Of a stretch of DNA of 64,000 bases, positions 40,605 through 49,834 are shown piece after piece. Position 1 is the first letter of the stretch. The number at the start of each line of letters is the position of its first letter. Below the pieces are notes generated by a model. The model saw only the letters and a list, made by a program, of their open reading frames with translations. It had not been told where the DNA came from and did no database searches. The translations under genes and the position numbers were made by a program. Location: assembly GCF_000717645.1 (NCBI RefSeq), contig NZ_JNZZ01000042.1, forward strand, positions 7,000-70,999, in the 5' to 3' direction. The DNA comes from Streptomyces californicus. Its GTDB lineage: Bacteria; Actinomycetota; Actinomycetes; Streptomycetales; Streptomycetaceae.

Positions 40605-42041
40605 GTGCATTCCGCTTCCCCCACGCCTCCCTCCCGCGATCTCTCCGCTTCCTCGTCCGGCGGGCCGTCCGCCTCCGGTAGTCCCGGCTCCGGTCGCACC
40701 GCGCCGCCGAGCCTGTGGCGGGACCCCGACTTCCGCCGTCTCTGGGCCGGGCAGACGGCGTCCCAGCTGGGCGAGCACACGACGCTCGTCGCCCTGCCGC
40801 TCCTCGCCGTCCTGGCGTTCGACGCGAGCGCGGGCCGGTTGGGCCTGTTCCTCGCCGTGGCCCAGGCCCCCGTCCTGCTGCTCTCGCTCCCGGCGGGCGC
40901 GTGGGTGGACCGGTGGCGGGCCCGCACGGTGATGGTGTTCACCGACGCGGCCCGGGCCGTGGTCCTCGGCCTGGCGGCCGTGGCCGGACTGCTCGGGGCG
41001 CTCGGCCTGCCCGCCCTGTTCGTGGTCGCGTTCACCGTCGGGGCGCTGTCCGTCCTCTTCGACGTGGCGTACCAGGCGTCCCTCGTGCGGATGGTGCGGC
41101 ACGATCAGCTCGTCCAGGGCAACAGCGCACTGGAGGGCAGCCGGTCCGCCGCGCAGATCGGCGCGCCCGCGCTCGGCGGGGCGCTGGTGTCGACGCTTCC
41201 GGCGCCGGCCGCCGTGGCCTTCGGCGCGCTGTTCTTCGCGGTGTCGTTCGCGTCCCTGCGCCGGATCCGCCGGACGGAAGCCGTGACCGGGCGCGGCCCC
41301 GCGCTGCCGGAGCGGGAGGCAGCGCCCTTCGAGGACGGGTCCGCGCTTCCCGAGCGCGCTGCGACGGCGCACCCGCCCCGCCCCACCGGCTTCCGCCACC
41401 GCGTCGGCGAGGGCCTCCGCTTCGTCGCCGCGAACCCCTGGCTCCGTGCCGTCTGCGTGGCCTCGGCCGCCTTCCAGCTCTCTTTCGCCGCCACGATGAC
41501 CGTCTATCTGCTCTTCCTCCCCCGTGAGCTGCAACTGACGGGTGCCGCCATCGGTCTCGCTCTCGCCGCGACCGGTCCGGGCGCGCTCCTGGGCTCGGTG
41601 CTGGCCGCGCGGCTGCCGCGCCGGCTCGGCCACGGCCCGGTGCTTGTGGCGGCCGCCGCGCTCGGCAACGGGGCGCTGCTGGGCGTTCCGGCCCTGCACG
41701 GTTCCTCGACCGGGACCCTTGCCGCGCTTCTCGGCGCCAATGTCGTGTTCGGGACCTTCAGCCAGTTGGTGAACGTCACGGTCATGTCGGTGCGGCAGGC
41801 CGTCACCCCGGACGGGATGCAGGGCCGCGCGGCGGCGACGATCACCTTCGTCGGGATGGGGTGCACCCCGCTCGGTTCACTCCTCGGCGGCCTCCTCGCC
41901 GAGGAGTGGGGACTGCGCGGCGGTCTCCTGGCGGCGGCCGCGGGCATGATGCTGTCCCCCGTCGTGATGGCCGTGTCCCCGCTGGCCCGCCTGGGGCGCA
42001 CGCTTCCGGCCCCGTCGGACGGAGGCCCTCCGGCCACGTGA
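40605..42041 (+). CDS. MFS transporter (MFS_3, enterobactin-exporter type)
   Basis: Major facilitator of 478 aa with about 11-12 membrane helices. The N-terminal cytoplasmic end is Ser/Pro-rich and leads to LWRDPDFRRLWAGQTASQLG, the typical start of MFS_3 exporters. The loop 2-3 motif A appears as AGAWVDRWRARTVM. A long central cytoplasmic loop (~residues 220-275) separates the halves. I chose GTG 40605 because it follows CCGAGGTTCCCC and precedes the conserved part; the frame is open further upstream, but that stretch has no coding character. Substrate unknown; possibly a drug or siderophore. Confidence 0.87.
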   Translation: MHSASPTPPSRDLSASSSGGPSASGSPGSGRTAPPSLWRDPDFRRLWAGQTASQLGEHTTLVALPLLAVLAFDASAGRLGLFLAVAQAPVLLLSLPAGAWVDRWRARTVMVFTDAARAVVLGLAAVAGLLGALGLPALFVVAFTVGALSVLFDVAYQASLVRMVRHDQLVQGNSALEGSRSAAQIGAPALGGALVSTLPAPAAVAFGALFFAVSFASLRRIRRTEAVTGRGPALPEREAAPFEDGSALPERAATAHPPRPTGFRHRVGEGLRFVAANPWLRAVCVASAAFQLSFAATMTVYLLFLPRELQLTGAAIGLALAATGPGALLGSVLAARLPRRLGHGPVLVAAAALGNGALLGVPALHGSSTGTLAALLGANVVFGTFSQLVNVTVMSVRQAVTPDGMQGRAAATITFVGMGCTPLGSLLGGLLAEEWGLRGGLLAAAAGMMLSPVVMAVSPLARLGRTLPAPSDGGPPAT

Positions 42042-42127
42042 CACGCGGCCGGGGCTCGTACGCCGGATCGGCCCGCACCGCGCGGGCCCGGGCCGGGCCG
42101 CCGTACGCCGTAGCGCGCCGTGCCGTG

Positions 42128-42688
42128 TCAGGCCGGGGCGTACCGCTGCAGGGTGATCCCGCTGCGGAACGCCCTCGACTCCAGCAGCCGCAGCCGGGGG
42201 ACCTCGTACCCCTCGGGGAAGAGCCCCCGGCCCCGGCCCTGGACGGTGGGATAGACGAAGAGGCGGTACTCGTCGACCAGCCCCGCCGCGATCACGGTGT
42301 GGGCCAGGGTGATGCTGCCGGTCAGAACGATGTCCTGGCCCTCCTCGGCCTTGAGGCGCCGGATCGCTTCGACGGGATCGCCGGTCAGCACCGTCGAGTT
42401 CTGCCATCCGGGATCGGTGAGGGTGCTGGAGACGACGTACTTGGCCACGCGGTCGAGGTAGGCGGTGATGCCCGTGGGGTCCTCGGTCTGCACCGGCCAG
42501 TAGCCGCGGAAGTCCTCGAACGTCTGCCGCCCCAGGAGCAGCGCGTCGGCCCGGTCGTCCTGCCGGTGGCTCTCCTCCAGGACGTCGCTCATGTCCACGG
42601 CCGCCTGGCCTTGAGGGTCGAACCAGTCCGTGATCATCTCGATCGAGCCGTCGACGGTGATGTTCTGGGTGATCGCCAGGGTGCGCAT
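42128..42688 (-). CDS. Dihydrofolate reductase family (RibD C-terminal-like) protein
   Basis: RibD_C fold NADPH-dependent reductase-like protein of 186 aa. Motifs are TLAITQNITVDGSIEMITDW, DALLLGRQTFEDFRGYW, KYVVSSTLTDPGWQNSTVL, then QDIVLTGSITLAHTVIAAGL and VDEYRLFVYPTVQGRG. These paralogs of DHFR/RibD are common in actinobacteria and of uncertain substrate. ATG 42688 follows GAGGAGAGAGAGGAACGTC. Convergent with the MFS gene. Confidence 0.9.
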   Translation of the reverse strand: MRTLAITQNITVDGSIEMITDWFDPQGQAAVDMSDVLEESHRQDDRADALLLGRQTFEDFRGYWPVQTEDPTGITAYLDRVAKYVVSSTLTDPGWQNSTVLTGDPVEAIRRLKAEEGQDIVLTGSITLAHTVIAAGLVDEYRLFVYPTVQGRGRGLFPEGYEVPRLRLLESRAFRSGITLQRYAPA

Positions 42689-42779
42689 GACGTTCCTCTC
42701 TCTCCTCGGTGCCGGAACCGTACGCCTGATGACGCGGTGGACGTACGTCTTCCTCCTGGTGACTCCTCCGGCCCCGAAG

Positions 42780-42955
42780 ACTCATCGGTGAGGGGCGCGC
42801 CCGGCGGACGCCCGGGCATCCGGGCATCCGGACGCGCCGACGCCCGGGCATTCGGGCACCCGGACACACGGCCATCCCGACACCCGGACGGGGCCCGTAC
42901 ACCCGGGCACGTAGGCATCCCGGCACCCGGACGGGGCCAGACACCCGGAATTGGC
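42780..42955. repeat. Degenerate GC-rich repeat array (CCGGACG/CATCC units, 43-bp super-repeat)
   Basis: The region is filled with iterations of GGGCATCCGG/GGCACCCGGAC-like units. A 24-base block (CATCCCGRCACCCGGACGGG core) recurs at 42873 and 42916, exactly 43 bases apart. This occupies most of the 305-base gap between the RibD-like and PhzF genes. No ORF with coding character. Confidence 0.65.
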
Positions 42956-42993
42956 CTTGGTCCGTCTGCGCGCCGCCGCTCTACGGTCGCCCC

Positions 42994-43815
42994 ATGAGGA
43001 TTCGTATCGTCGACGCGTTCACCGACCGACCCTTCTCCGGCAACCCCGCCGGTGTGCTCCTGCTGGAGAGCGACGGGTTCCCGCCCGCCGAACGCCTCCA
43101 GGAGATCGCCGCCGAGGTCAACCTCTCCGAGACGGCCTTCGCCCACCCCCTGCCGCCCGGCGGCGCAGCCGACTGGGCGCTGCGCTGGTTCACCCCGGTC
43201 GTCGAGGTGGACATGTGCGGCCATGCCACGCTCGCCACCGCCCACGTCCTGCGCACCACCGGGCGCGCCACGGGGCCTGTCCGCTTCGCCGCCCGCTGCG
43301 GCGTCCTGACCGCGACGGCGGGCCCGGACGGCGGCCTCACGCTGGACTTCCCCACCTCCCCGCTGACCGAGGAGCCGGTGCCGTACGGTCTCGCGGACGC
43401 CCTCGGCGCGGACCCCGTCTCGGTGCACGACACCGGCGAGCACATCGGCGACCTGCTCGTCGAGCTGCGCGACGAGGCGACCGTACGGGGGCTCGCCCCG
43501 GACTGCGCGGCGCTGGTGGCCCACTCCCGGCGCGGGGTCATCGCCACCGCGGCCGCCGCGGACCCCGCCCGGGGCTACGACTACGTCTCGCGCTGCTTCT
43601 TCCCGGGCGTCGGCATCGACGAGGACCCGGTCACCGGCAGCGCCCACACCGCGCTGGCCCCCTTCTGGTCGGCCCGCCTCGGCCGCGACGACCTCACCGG
43701 CCTCCAGGCATCCGCCCGCTCGGGCCTGGTCCGTACCGGTTTGCGCGGAGAGCGCACCCTGCTGACCGGTACGGCGGTCACGGTGATCGACGGCGAACTG
43801 CTCACCGCGCTCTGA
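42994..43815 (+). CDS. PhzF family isomerase/epimerase
   Basis: PhzF/diaminopimelate-epimerase fold, 273 aa. The conserved start IRIVDAFTDRPFSGNPAGV is followed by the catalytic Glu in NLSETAF, then CGHATLATAHVL and DPVTGSAHTALAPFW. All hallmarks are intact, so an isomerase or hydratase activity is likely; it need not be phenazine related, as no phz cluster is present. The ATG at 42994 has no clear ribosome site, and a TACGGT element ends ~10 bases upstream, so a leaderless transcript is possible. Confidence 0.9.
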   Translation: MRIRIVDAFTDRPFSGNPAGVLLLESDGFPPAERLQEIAAEVNLSETAFAHPLPPGGAADWALRWFTPVVEVDMCGHATLATAHVLRTTGRATGPVRFAARCGVLTATAGPDGGLTLDFPTSPLTEEPVPYGLADALGADPVSVHDTGEHIGDLLVELRDEATVRGLAPDCAALVAHSRRGVIATAAAADPARGYDYVSRCFFPGVGIDEDPVTGSAHTALAPFWSARLGRDDLTGLQASARSGLVRTGLRGERTLLTGTAVTVIDGELLTAL

Positions 43816-43853
43816 CGGCGTCCGACGCCGGGGCCGGCCCCGATCCGCCGTGC

Positions 43854-44648
43854 TCAGGGCGTCGGCAGCCAGTCGACCCGGCCCGCCAGCAGCGCGTATC
43901 CGACGAACGCCCCGATGTCCAGGAGCGCGTGCGCGACGACGAGCGGGCCCACCCGGCCCCAGCGCCGGTAGAGCAGCACGAAGACGACGCCCATCACCAC
44001 GTTGCCGATGAAGCCGCCGATCCCCTGGTACAGGTGGTACGACCCGCGCAGTACCGAACTGGCCACCAGGGCGGCCATCGGCGTCCAGCCCAACTGCCCG
44101 AGCCTTCGCAGCAGATACCCGACGACGATGACCTCCTCCACCACGGAGTTCTGGACCGCCGAGAGGATCAGTACGGGGAACTTCCACCACACCTCGGGCA
44201 GGGACTCGGGCACGACCGTCAGGTTGAACCCGGTGGCGCGGGCCACCAGATAGAAGGCGAGACCCGCGCTGCCGATACCGGCCGCGACGATGGTTCCGCG
44301 GCCCAGGTCGGACCAGGGCCTCACCCGGTCGAAACCGATCGCCCGCATGCTCGCGCCTTCGCGGATCAGCAGGTGCGCCACCAGGGCCACCGGCACCAGA
44401 GCCGTTGCGATCCCGAACATTTGCCATGCGAGATCCAGCCAGGGGCGGCCCGGCGCGTAGGAACCGTTGAGCGTCGCCGCCTGGTCCTTCAGGCCGCCCG
44501 GTTTCGTCAGGGATCCGACGAAACTGATGAGGGCGGAGACTCCGCTGGCGCCCAGCGAGAGCGCCAGGACCAGCACCGCCTCGGACCGCAAGATCCTTCG
44601 CGACAAGGCCACTTGGGGAAAAGAATCAGCCACACGCCCGGACTCCAC
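43854..44648 (-). CDS. CPBP-family intramembrane metalloprotease
   Basis: Membrane protein of 264 aa with about seven helices. CAAX-protease/bacteriocin-processing motifs are seen: VVEEVIVVGYLLRRL (Glu-Glu), SYHLYQGIGGFIGNVV (first His) and LVVAHALLDIGAF (second His/Asp). Members cleave membrane peptides or act in bacteriocin self-immunity. GTG 44648 is the assumed start; another GTG lies five codons downstream. Convergent with PhzF (38-base gap). No bacteriocin precursor is apparent nearby. Confidence 0.88.
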   Translation of the reverse strand: MESGRVADSFPQVALSRRILRSEAVLVLALSLGASGVSALISFVGSLTKPGGLKDQAATLNGSYAPGRPWLDLAWQMFGIATALVPVALVAHLLIREGASMRAIGFDRVRPWSDLGRGTIVAAGIGSAGLAFYLVARATGFNLTVVPESLPEVWWKFPVLILSAVQNSVVEEVIVVGYLLRRLGQLGWTPMAALVASSVLRGSYHLYQGIGGFIGNVVMGVVFVLLYRRWGRVGPLVVAHALLDIGAFVGYALLAGRVDWLPTP

Positions 44649-44745
44649 CTGTACACCTGCCTTTTGTTCTGCAATCGCGTCTCATCCCACCGACCGTCCC
44701 GCTAGGGTCTCGAATACAGGTACGAAGATCATGCGTGACAGGCCG

Positions 44746-44779
44746 GGGGACGACCACCATCGCTGATGGTCGGGTCCCC
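44746..44779 (+). promoter_or_regulatory. Leader hairpin upstream of the VWA protein gene
   Basis: GGGGAC (44746-44751) pairs with GTCCCC (44774-44779) around an inner CCATC-GCT-GATGG stem. It is followed by a T-rich stretch (CTCTTTCGTTGTTTC) 36 bases before the start codon. It could be an attenuator, a transcript-stabilising hairpin or a terminator. Confidence 0.45.
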
Positions 44780-44815
44780 TCTTTCGTTGTTTCATCCTCT
44801 GGGGGAACCACCGAC

Positions 44816-46609
44816 ATGGGACGTCATAGCTTGCCCGACAGCCACGCGGCGGAAGGACGGCGGGACCACCCGCGCCCCGGGCGCCGGCGGCGTACGGTCG
44901 TGATCGCCACCCTGCTCGTCCTCTCCGTGGCGACGGGCACGGCCGTCGCGGCCAAGGGCGGCCTGTGGTCGTTCTCCGAGTCCTGCGAGGACTCCGCCGT
45001 GCACCTGTCCGTGGTCGCCTCCCCCGACATCGCGCCCGCCGTACGGTCCGTGGCCGAGCGGGCCCGCGCGGACGAGGTCAGGGCCGACGGCCGCTGCCTG
45101 GAGGTGGAGGTCCTGGCCCGCGACGCGCACAAGGTGGCCGCCGCCCTCGCCGCCGGGGACGCCCAACCCGACTTCCAGGTCTGGCTGCCCGACTCCGAAC
45201 TGTGGCTGGAGCGGGCCAAGGGGCTGGGCGAGGGCATCCCCGTCTCCCCGTCGGACTCGGTGGCCTCCTCGCCGGTGGCCGTGGGCATGGTGCCGTCCGC
45301 CTCGCAGGCGCTCGGCTGGCCCCGCACGACGTACACCTGGGCCGAACTGGTGGCCGGGACGCTCGGTTCGGACCGGGTGCGCCTCGGGTCGGCGGACCCG
45401 GCGCGCAGCGCGACCGGGCTGCTGGCCCTCGCCGGCATCGGCGCCTCGTCCGCACGCCAGGGCGGGGACAGCGACACCCGGGTGGCGGAGACCGCGAAGG
45501 TGCTCGCCGAGCGGATGTCGGACGGGGACGCCCAAGTGCTGGAGACGCTGGCGCGCAGCGACTCCGGGGCCGAGCAGGGCAACCCGAAGCGCAACCAGGC
45601 GGTCCTGATCTCCGAGCAGGCCGCGTTCACGCACAACGCGGAGGCCACCGGCGGGGGCAGGCTGGACCTCTTCTACCCCGAGGACGGGACACCGCTGCTG
45701 GACTACCCGTACACGCTGGTGAACGAGCCGGAGCTGAGCATTCCGGAGTCCCGTGCGGCCCTGCGGTTCATGAACCTGCTGAGCGACGAGAAGGCCGCGG
45801 CCACCTTCGCCGAGCACGGGTTCCGCGCCGGTGACGGAAGCGCGGCGGACTCCCTCGTCGCCGCGGCCGGCGGCAGGAAGCCCCAGCCCTACGCCGAGCC
45901 GCCCGCCGAGGCGCCGTCGGCCGAGGAGCTCCAGGAGACCCTGGGGATGTGGACCATAACCGTGCAGAGCGCCCGGCTGACCACAGTGGTCGACGCCTCC
46001 GGCTCCATGGCGACGCTCGTGCCGGGCCGGGGCCAGTCCCGGATGGACGTCACCAAGGAGTCGCTGATCCAGGCGCTGGACCAGTTCACCCCGAACGACG
46101 AGATCGGGCTGTGGGAGTTCGCCACCACGCTGGACGGCGAGAAGGACTACCGGCGGCTCATGCCGACGCGGCGGCTCGGCGACCCGGCGGCGGGCGGCGG
46201 GACCCACCGGCAGAAACTCACCGCCGCGTTCGCGGGACTGCAGCCGGTTCCGGGCGGGGCGACCGGGCTGTACGACACCGTGCTGGCCTCGTACCAGGAG
46301 GCCAGCTCGACGTACGTCAAGGGGAAGTTCAACGCTCTGGTGGTCCTCACGGACGGCTCCAACCAGGACGAGGACGGCATCTCGCGGAGCGCGCTGGTCG
46401 CGAGGCTGAAGGAACTCGTCGATCCGGAGCGCCCCGTCCCGGTCATCGCCATCGCGGTCGGCCCGGAGGCGGACCGCGACGAGGTCGCCGAGATCGCCCG
46501 GGTGACCGGCGGCGACGGTTACGAGGTGAGCGACCCGGCGGAGATTCAGGGGGTGATCCTGCAAGCCATCATGACGGCGGGCCAGAACGGCCGCGCCGGC
46601 CAGGAGTGA
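44816..46609 (+). CDS. Membrane-anchored/exported protein with solute-binding-like and VWA domains
   Basis: Protein of 597 aa. A cytoplasmic basic N-tail leads to one membrane or signal helix (RTVVIATLLVLSVATGTAVA). An extracellular periplasmic-binding-like domain follows (SBP_bac_11 type, residues ~45-370; VHLSVVASPDIAPAVRSVAE, RNQAVLISEQAAFTHNA). The C-terminal VWA domain (~395-590) has an intact MIDAS motif (TTVVDASGSMATL) and ALVVLTDGSNQDEDG. It probably binds a partner outside the membrane. Domain pairing of this kind is common in Streptomyces; function unknown. ATG 44816 follows TGGGGGAACCACCGAC. Confidence 0.85.
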   Translation: MGRHSLPDSHAAEGRRDHPRPGRRRRTVVIATLLVLSVATGTAVAAKGGLWSFSESCEDSAVHLSVVASPDIAPAVRSVAERARADEVRADGRCLEVEVLARDAHKVAAALAAGDAQPDFQVWLPDSELWLERAKGLGEGIPVSPSDSVASSPVAVGMVPSASQALGWPRTTYTWAELVAGTLGSDRVRLGSADPARSATGLLALAGIGASSARQGGDSDTRVAETAKVLAERMSDGDAQVLETLARSDSGAEQGNPKRNQAVLISEQAAFTHNAEATGGGRLDLFYPEDGTPLLDYPYTLVNEPELSIPESRAALRFMNLLSDEKAAATFAEHGFRAGDGSAADSLVAAAGGRKPQPYAEPPAEAPSAEELQETLGMWTITVQSARLTTVVDASGSMATLVPGRGQSRMDVTKESLIQALDQFTPNDEIGLWEFATTLDGEKDYRRLMPTRRLGDPAAGGGTHRQKLTAAFAGLQPVPGGATGLYDTVLASYQEASSTYVKGKFNALVVLTDGSNQDEDGISRSALVARLKELVDPERPVPVIAIAVGPEADRDEVAEIARVTGGDGYEVSDPAEIQGVILQAIMTAGQNGRAGQE

Positions 46610-46927
46610 CCGCGCGCCGGGCCGGCCGCGCCCCCCGGGCGCCGACCCCCGGGCCGCTGTACCGACCGCCTCCTGGCGCGGCGGCCCTCGGCGCAGCGGC
46701 CCCGGCGCGGCGGCCCTCGACCCGGGAGCTCGCCGCGGCGGAGCAGCACCCCTGCGCGGTACAGCACGGAGCGGCGGGCGGACGGGCCCGGAACCCTGAC
46801 CCGCCGCCCACCACATCACCCCCGGGCGCGCCGAGAGGCCCGTCGGGCTCCGGACCGCCACGACGACACGCCTACCGGCCTCGGCACCGGGACGGCCCAC
46901 GCACCGGCCCCGGCGCGCCTCCCGGCC
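46610..46927. other. Intergenic GC-rich region, no gene seen
   Basis: About 318 bases between the convergent VWA and ligase genes. It is rich in GGCGCGGCGGCCCTC-like repeats, but no ORF has coding bias and no clear hairpin terminator was recognised. Confidence 0.5.
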
Positions 46928-48433
46928 TCAGGGCGCCGGAAAACCCACCGGCCACGTGTGCACCGGCTCCCCCGCGTGCATCAGCTCGGCGTAGCGGCGG
47001 GTGGTGGCCGCGAGCGCCGCCTCCCGCCGAAGGCCGGCCTCCAGGGCCCGGTTGTACGTGGCCACCTGCCAGGAGGCCCCGTTGACCCGCCGCCTGCACC
47101 GCTCCTCGATCACCCCGAGGTAGCGGTCGCGGTCGGCTGGCTCGATGTGCCAGGCGTCCAGCCCGGCGGCGGCCAGCGGCAGCAGTTCCTCCAGCACCAG
47201 CCGCACGGCGGGGATCTTCGTCAGTCCGCCGGAGCGCCCGGAGCGGGGCCAGAGCATCTCGGCCTCGATGCCGTGCCGGCACGCCTCGGTGAAGTTCTCC
47301 TCGGCGGCCTCGAACGGCAGCCGGCTCCACACCGGGCGGGACTCCTCCGCGAGCGCCCGGACGAGACCGTAGTAGAACGCGGCGTTGGCGATCACGTCGG
47401 TGACCGTGGGCCCGGCGGGCAGGACGCGGTTCTCCACCCGCAGATGGGGAACGCCGTCGGCGATCCCGTACACCGGGCGGTTCCAGCGGTAGACCGTGCC
47501 GTTGTGCAGGACCAGCTCGGCCAGCTCCGGCACCCCGCCCTCGTCCAGCACCTTCAGCGGGTCCTCGTCGTCGCAGATCGGCAGCAGCGGCGGGAAGTAG
47601 CGCAGGTTCTCCTCGAACAGCTCGTGCGCGGAGGAGATCCAGCGCTCCCCGAACCACGTCCTCGGCCGCACGCCCTGGTTCGCCAGCTCCGGCGGGCGCA
47701 CGTCGGTGGCCTGCTGGAACAGGGGCGGCCTGGACTCCCGCCACAGCTCCTTGCCGAAGAGGAACGGGGCGTTGGCGCCCAGCGCGATCTGGACGCCGGT
47801 GATCGCCTGGGCGGCGTTCCACACGTCGGCGAACCGGTCCGGCGTCACCTGGAGATGGAGCTGCACCGACGTGCAGGCCGCCTCCGGGGCGATCGACGGC
47901 GAGGTGCAGACCAGCCGCTCGACGCCTTCGATGTCGAGGAGGAAATCCTCCCCCCGGGCAGCCGCCATTTGATCGTTGAGCAAGGTGTAGCGGTCGACGT
48001 CCGAGAGATTCGCTGACACCACGTCGTGCTCCCCCAGGGTGGGGAGGATTCCGATCATCACGATCCCCGCGTCCACCTCCCCCGCTTTGCGGTGCGCATA
48101 GGCGAGACCGGTGCGCAACTCCTCCGAGAGCTGATCGAATACCCGGCCGCCGAGGCGGTGCGGAACGATATTGACTTCGAGGTTGAACATGCCCAGTTCG
48201 GTCTGGAAATCCCGGCTGGCGATGCGCTGGAGCACTTGCTGGTTCATCATCCGGGGCATCCCGTCGGAACCCGCCAGATTCAGCTCTATCTCCAGCCCCA
48301 TCAGGTTCCGCGGACGGTCAAACCTCCGCTCCGCGAGGAGTCTGCCCAGTCCCTCCAGGCACTGGTTGAGCTTGGCGCGGTATGCCTGTCGATCGGACAG
48401 GTCAACGGCTCCCGCCACGACCTTCTCCCCCAT
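46928..48433 (-). CDS. Glutamate-cysteine ligase family 2 (GCS2/carboxylate-amine ligase) protein
   Basis: ATP-grasp-like GCS2 fold of 501 aa. Motifs are LMGLEIELNLAGSDG (ATP/Mg Glu residues), TELGMFNLEVNIVPHRLGG, TSVQLHLQVTPDRFADVWN and VPHLRVENRVLPAGPT. Members make gamma-glutamyl or other amide bonds. In actinobacteria the family includes EgtA (gamma-glutamylcysteine for ergothioneine) and uncharacterised paralogs of this ~500-aa type. No egtB/C/D is adjacent, so I leave the substrate open. ATG 48433 is the start. Single gene. Confidence 0.83.
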   Translation of the reverse strand: MGEKVVAGAVDLSDRQAYRAKLNQCLEGLGRLLAERRFDRPRNLMGLEIELNLAGSDGMPRMMNQQVLQRIASRDFQTELGMFNLEVNIVPHRLGGRVFDQLSEELRTGLAYAHRKAGEVDAGIVMIGILPTLGEHDVVSANLSDVDRYTLLNDQMAAARGEDFLLDIEGVERLVCTSPSIAPEAACTSVQLHLQVTPDRFADVWNAAQAITGVQIALGANAPFLFGKELWRESRPPLFQQATDVRPPELANQGVRPRTWFGERWISSAHELFEENLRYFPPLLPICDDEDPLKVLDEGGVPELAELVLHNGTVYRWNRPVYGIADGVPHLRVENRVLPAGPTVTDVIANAAFYYGLVRALAEESRPVWSRLPFEAAEENFTEACRHGIEAEMLWPRSGRSGGLTKIPAVRLVLEELLPLAAAGLDAWHIEPADRDRYLGVIEERCRRRVNGASWQVATYNRALEAGLRREAALAATTRRYAELMHAGEPVHTWPVGFPAP

Positions 48434-48920
48434 CTAGGGGTCCCTCCTCCAGTGGCGGCCCGCGGGCCAGGCCGCTCGCATCACGATCGATAATGCCCAG
48501 TGGGAGTGATCCGTAACGTCCCCACGGGCCTCCGATACCCGATAGTCTGGGAGAAGGAGACCGGAGGCACATTCACCGGGCATGCGGCACGCGGCATTTT
48601 CCGCCGGAGCATGCACACGAATAAAAGCGGCGAGTTTCGGCCTACCGCACTGCCGGAAGAATGCCAGGTCGCAGCCGGTGACCGGTTGCCAAATCACCAG
48701 GAATAACGCGTCGCGAAGACCGGATGGCGCCTTGCGCGACATATCCCCGACTGCTAGCGGAAACACTGCGTGAACAAGTGTCATATAAACTCCGCTCAAC
48801 GAGGCAGAGAGCTGCTACGGCTCGCCCGTCACCGGACTGTTCCGGCCCTTCCGCATGCCGACAATGTCGTCCGCACCCGCCCAAGCGTCACCGTGTCTCC
48901 GAAGTGAGAGGCGACCCACC
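48434..48920. promoter_or_regulatory. AT-richer intergenic promoter region
   Basis: About 490 bases, less GC-rich than the surroundings, between divergent genes. It contains a -10-like CATATAAAC at 48782 upstream of the 194-aa protein gene, and CCCGACTGCTAGCGG at 48748, which resembles a stretch in the gap before the first ALF gene. A short plus-strand frame (from 48500) lacks a ribosome site and was not called. Confidence 0.45.
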
Positions 48921-49505
48921 ATGCCGCTGCATGTCCTCCCGGCCCCCGCGCCCGCCCTGCGCAGCGTTCTCGCGGCCCTCGGTTCTCCCACGGCCGTCCG
49001 CGAGGCCCGCACATCCGCTCTCCGGTCCGTCCAGGGACCGCTGAGCCCCGAACTCCCGCTCCCCGTACACGTGCTGGGCCGGGCCTCCACCGACGGGACG
49101 GCGCCGCTGACGCATCTCGCGGCCTGGCGCTTCCTGATCCGGAGCGAGGGCCGCCCGGTCGCCGCGGCGGACACGGTGCTCACCCCCGACGGCTGGACGT
49201 TCTCGCACTTCTTCGAGGGCCCCTATCTCGCCTCCACCGAGCTGGCCGTCCGGCAGGCGGAGACCTCCGCCGCTCCCTGGCAGGCGCGGTTGCTGTCCAT
49301 CCCGGAGCTGTACATGATCGCCCTCTGGCTGCACGGCGACACCGAGGCCGACCCCGCGGGCGGTGTGCTCGCGCCGACGGACGTCCTGGTGCCGCTGGCG
49401 CCGGCCCCGCCGGGCATCGCCGCCCACCGCCCGCACCGGGTCGCCGACCTGCTGCCGGTCATCTCGATGCGCGTGTCCCCCGGACCGCTGCTCAGCTCGG
49501 CCTGA
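48921..49505 (+). CDS. Hypothetical protein (194 aa)
   Basis: Not recognised. Soluble protein with an N-terminal Ala/Pro-rich segment (HVLPAPAPALRSVLAALGSP) and a conserved-looking core (HLAAWRFLIRSEGRPVAAAD, GPYLASTELAVRQAE, IPELYMIALWLHGD). ATG 48921 follows GAGAGGCGACCCACC. It has strong codon bias, so it is certainly a gene. No signal peptide or membrane helix. Function unknown. Confidence 0.7.
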   Translation: MPLHVLPAPAPALRSVLAALGSPTAVREARTSALRSVQGPLSPELPLPVHVLGRASTDGTAPLTHLAAWRFLIRSEGRPVAAADTVLTPDGWTFSHFFEGPYLASTELAVRQAETSAAPWQARLLSIPELYMIALWLHGDTEADPAGGVLAPTDVLVPLAPAPPGIAAHRPHRVADLLPVISMRVSPGPLLSSA

Positions 49506-49834
49506 CCCCGCCCGCGGCGTCGACACGCCCCCGCCGCGCCCGTGCCGCTCGCCCCGCACCCCGGGGCGGTGGCGCGGGCGCTGCGGGGGCGCTGTGCTCC
49601 CCACTCGGACTAGCCCCTTCCGGCCACCCCGAACCACCCGAAGGGACAGTGCAGTTGCGGTGAACCGTCCGCGCGGGTGATGCGTCAAGGGAGGAGTACG
49701 GGTGCTGCGGCGAAATCCCTGCGGATTCTTCCCCGTAGGGCAACACTGGGACCGGACCGACTGATACGGGGGCGGCCATGAACACCTCATCCAGCCGCAG
49801 GACATTCGACTCGACGCAGCGAAAGAACGCATCC
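49506..49834. other. Intergenic region upstream of DUF5999 gene
   Basis: About 330 bases. A short GC hairpin (CGCCCCG-CAC-CCCGGGGCG) lies after the 194-aa gene near 49550, and an A/T-richer promoter-like stretch precedes the DUF5999 gene. Nothing else recognised. Confidence 0.4.

Noticed and set aside
42994..43815. Phenazine biosynthesis gene
   Set aside because: PhzF-family proteins are widespread and no other phz gene is in the window.
46610..46927. Arg/Pro-rich open frames between the VWA and ligase genes
   Set aside because: Low-complexity translations on both strands with no start-site support; considered non-coding.
48500..48706. Small plus-strand ORF in the intergenic region before the 194-aa gene
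   Set aside because: No ribosome site, mixed codon bias and no recognisable feature.
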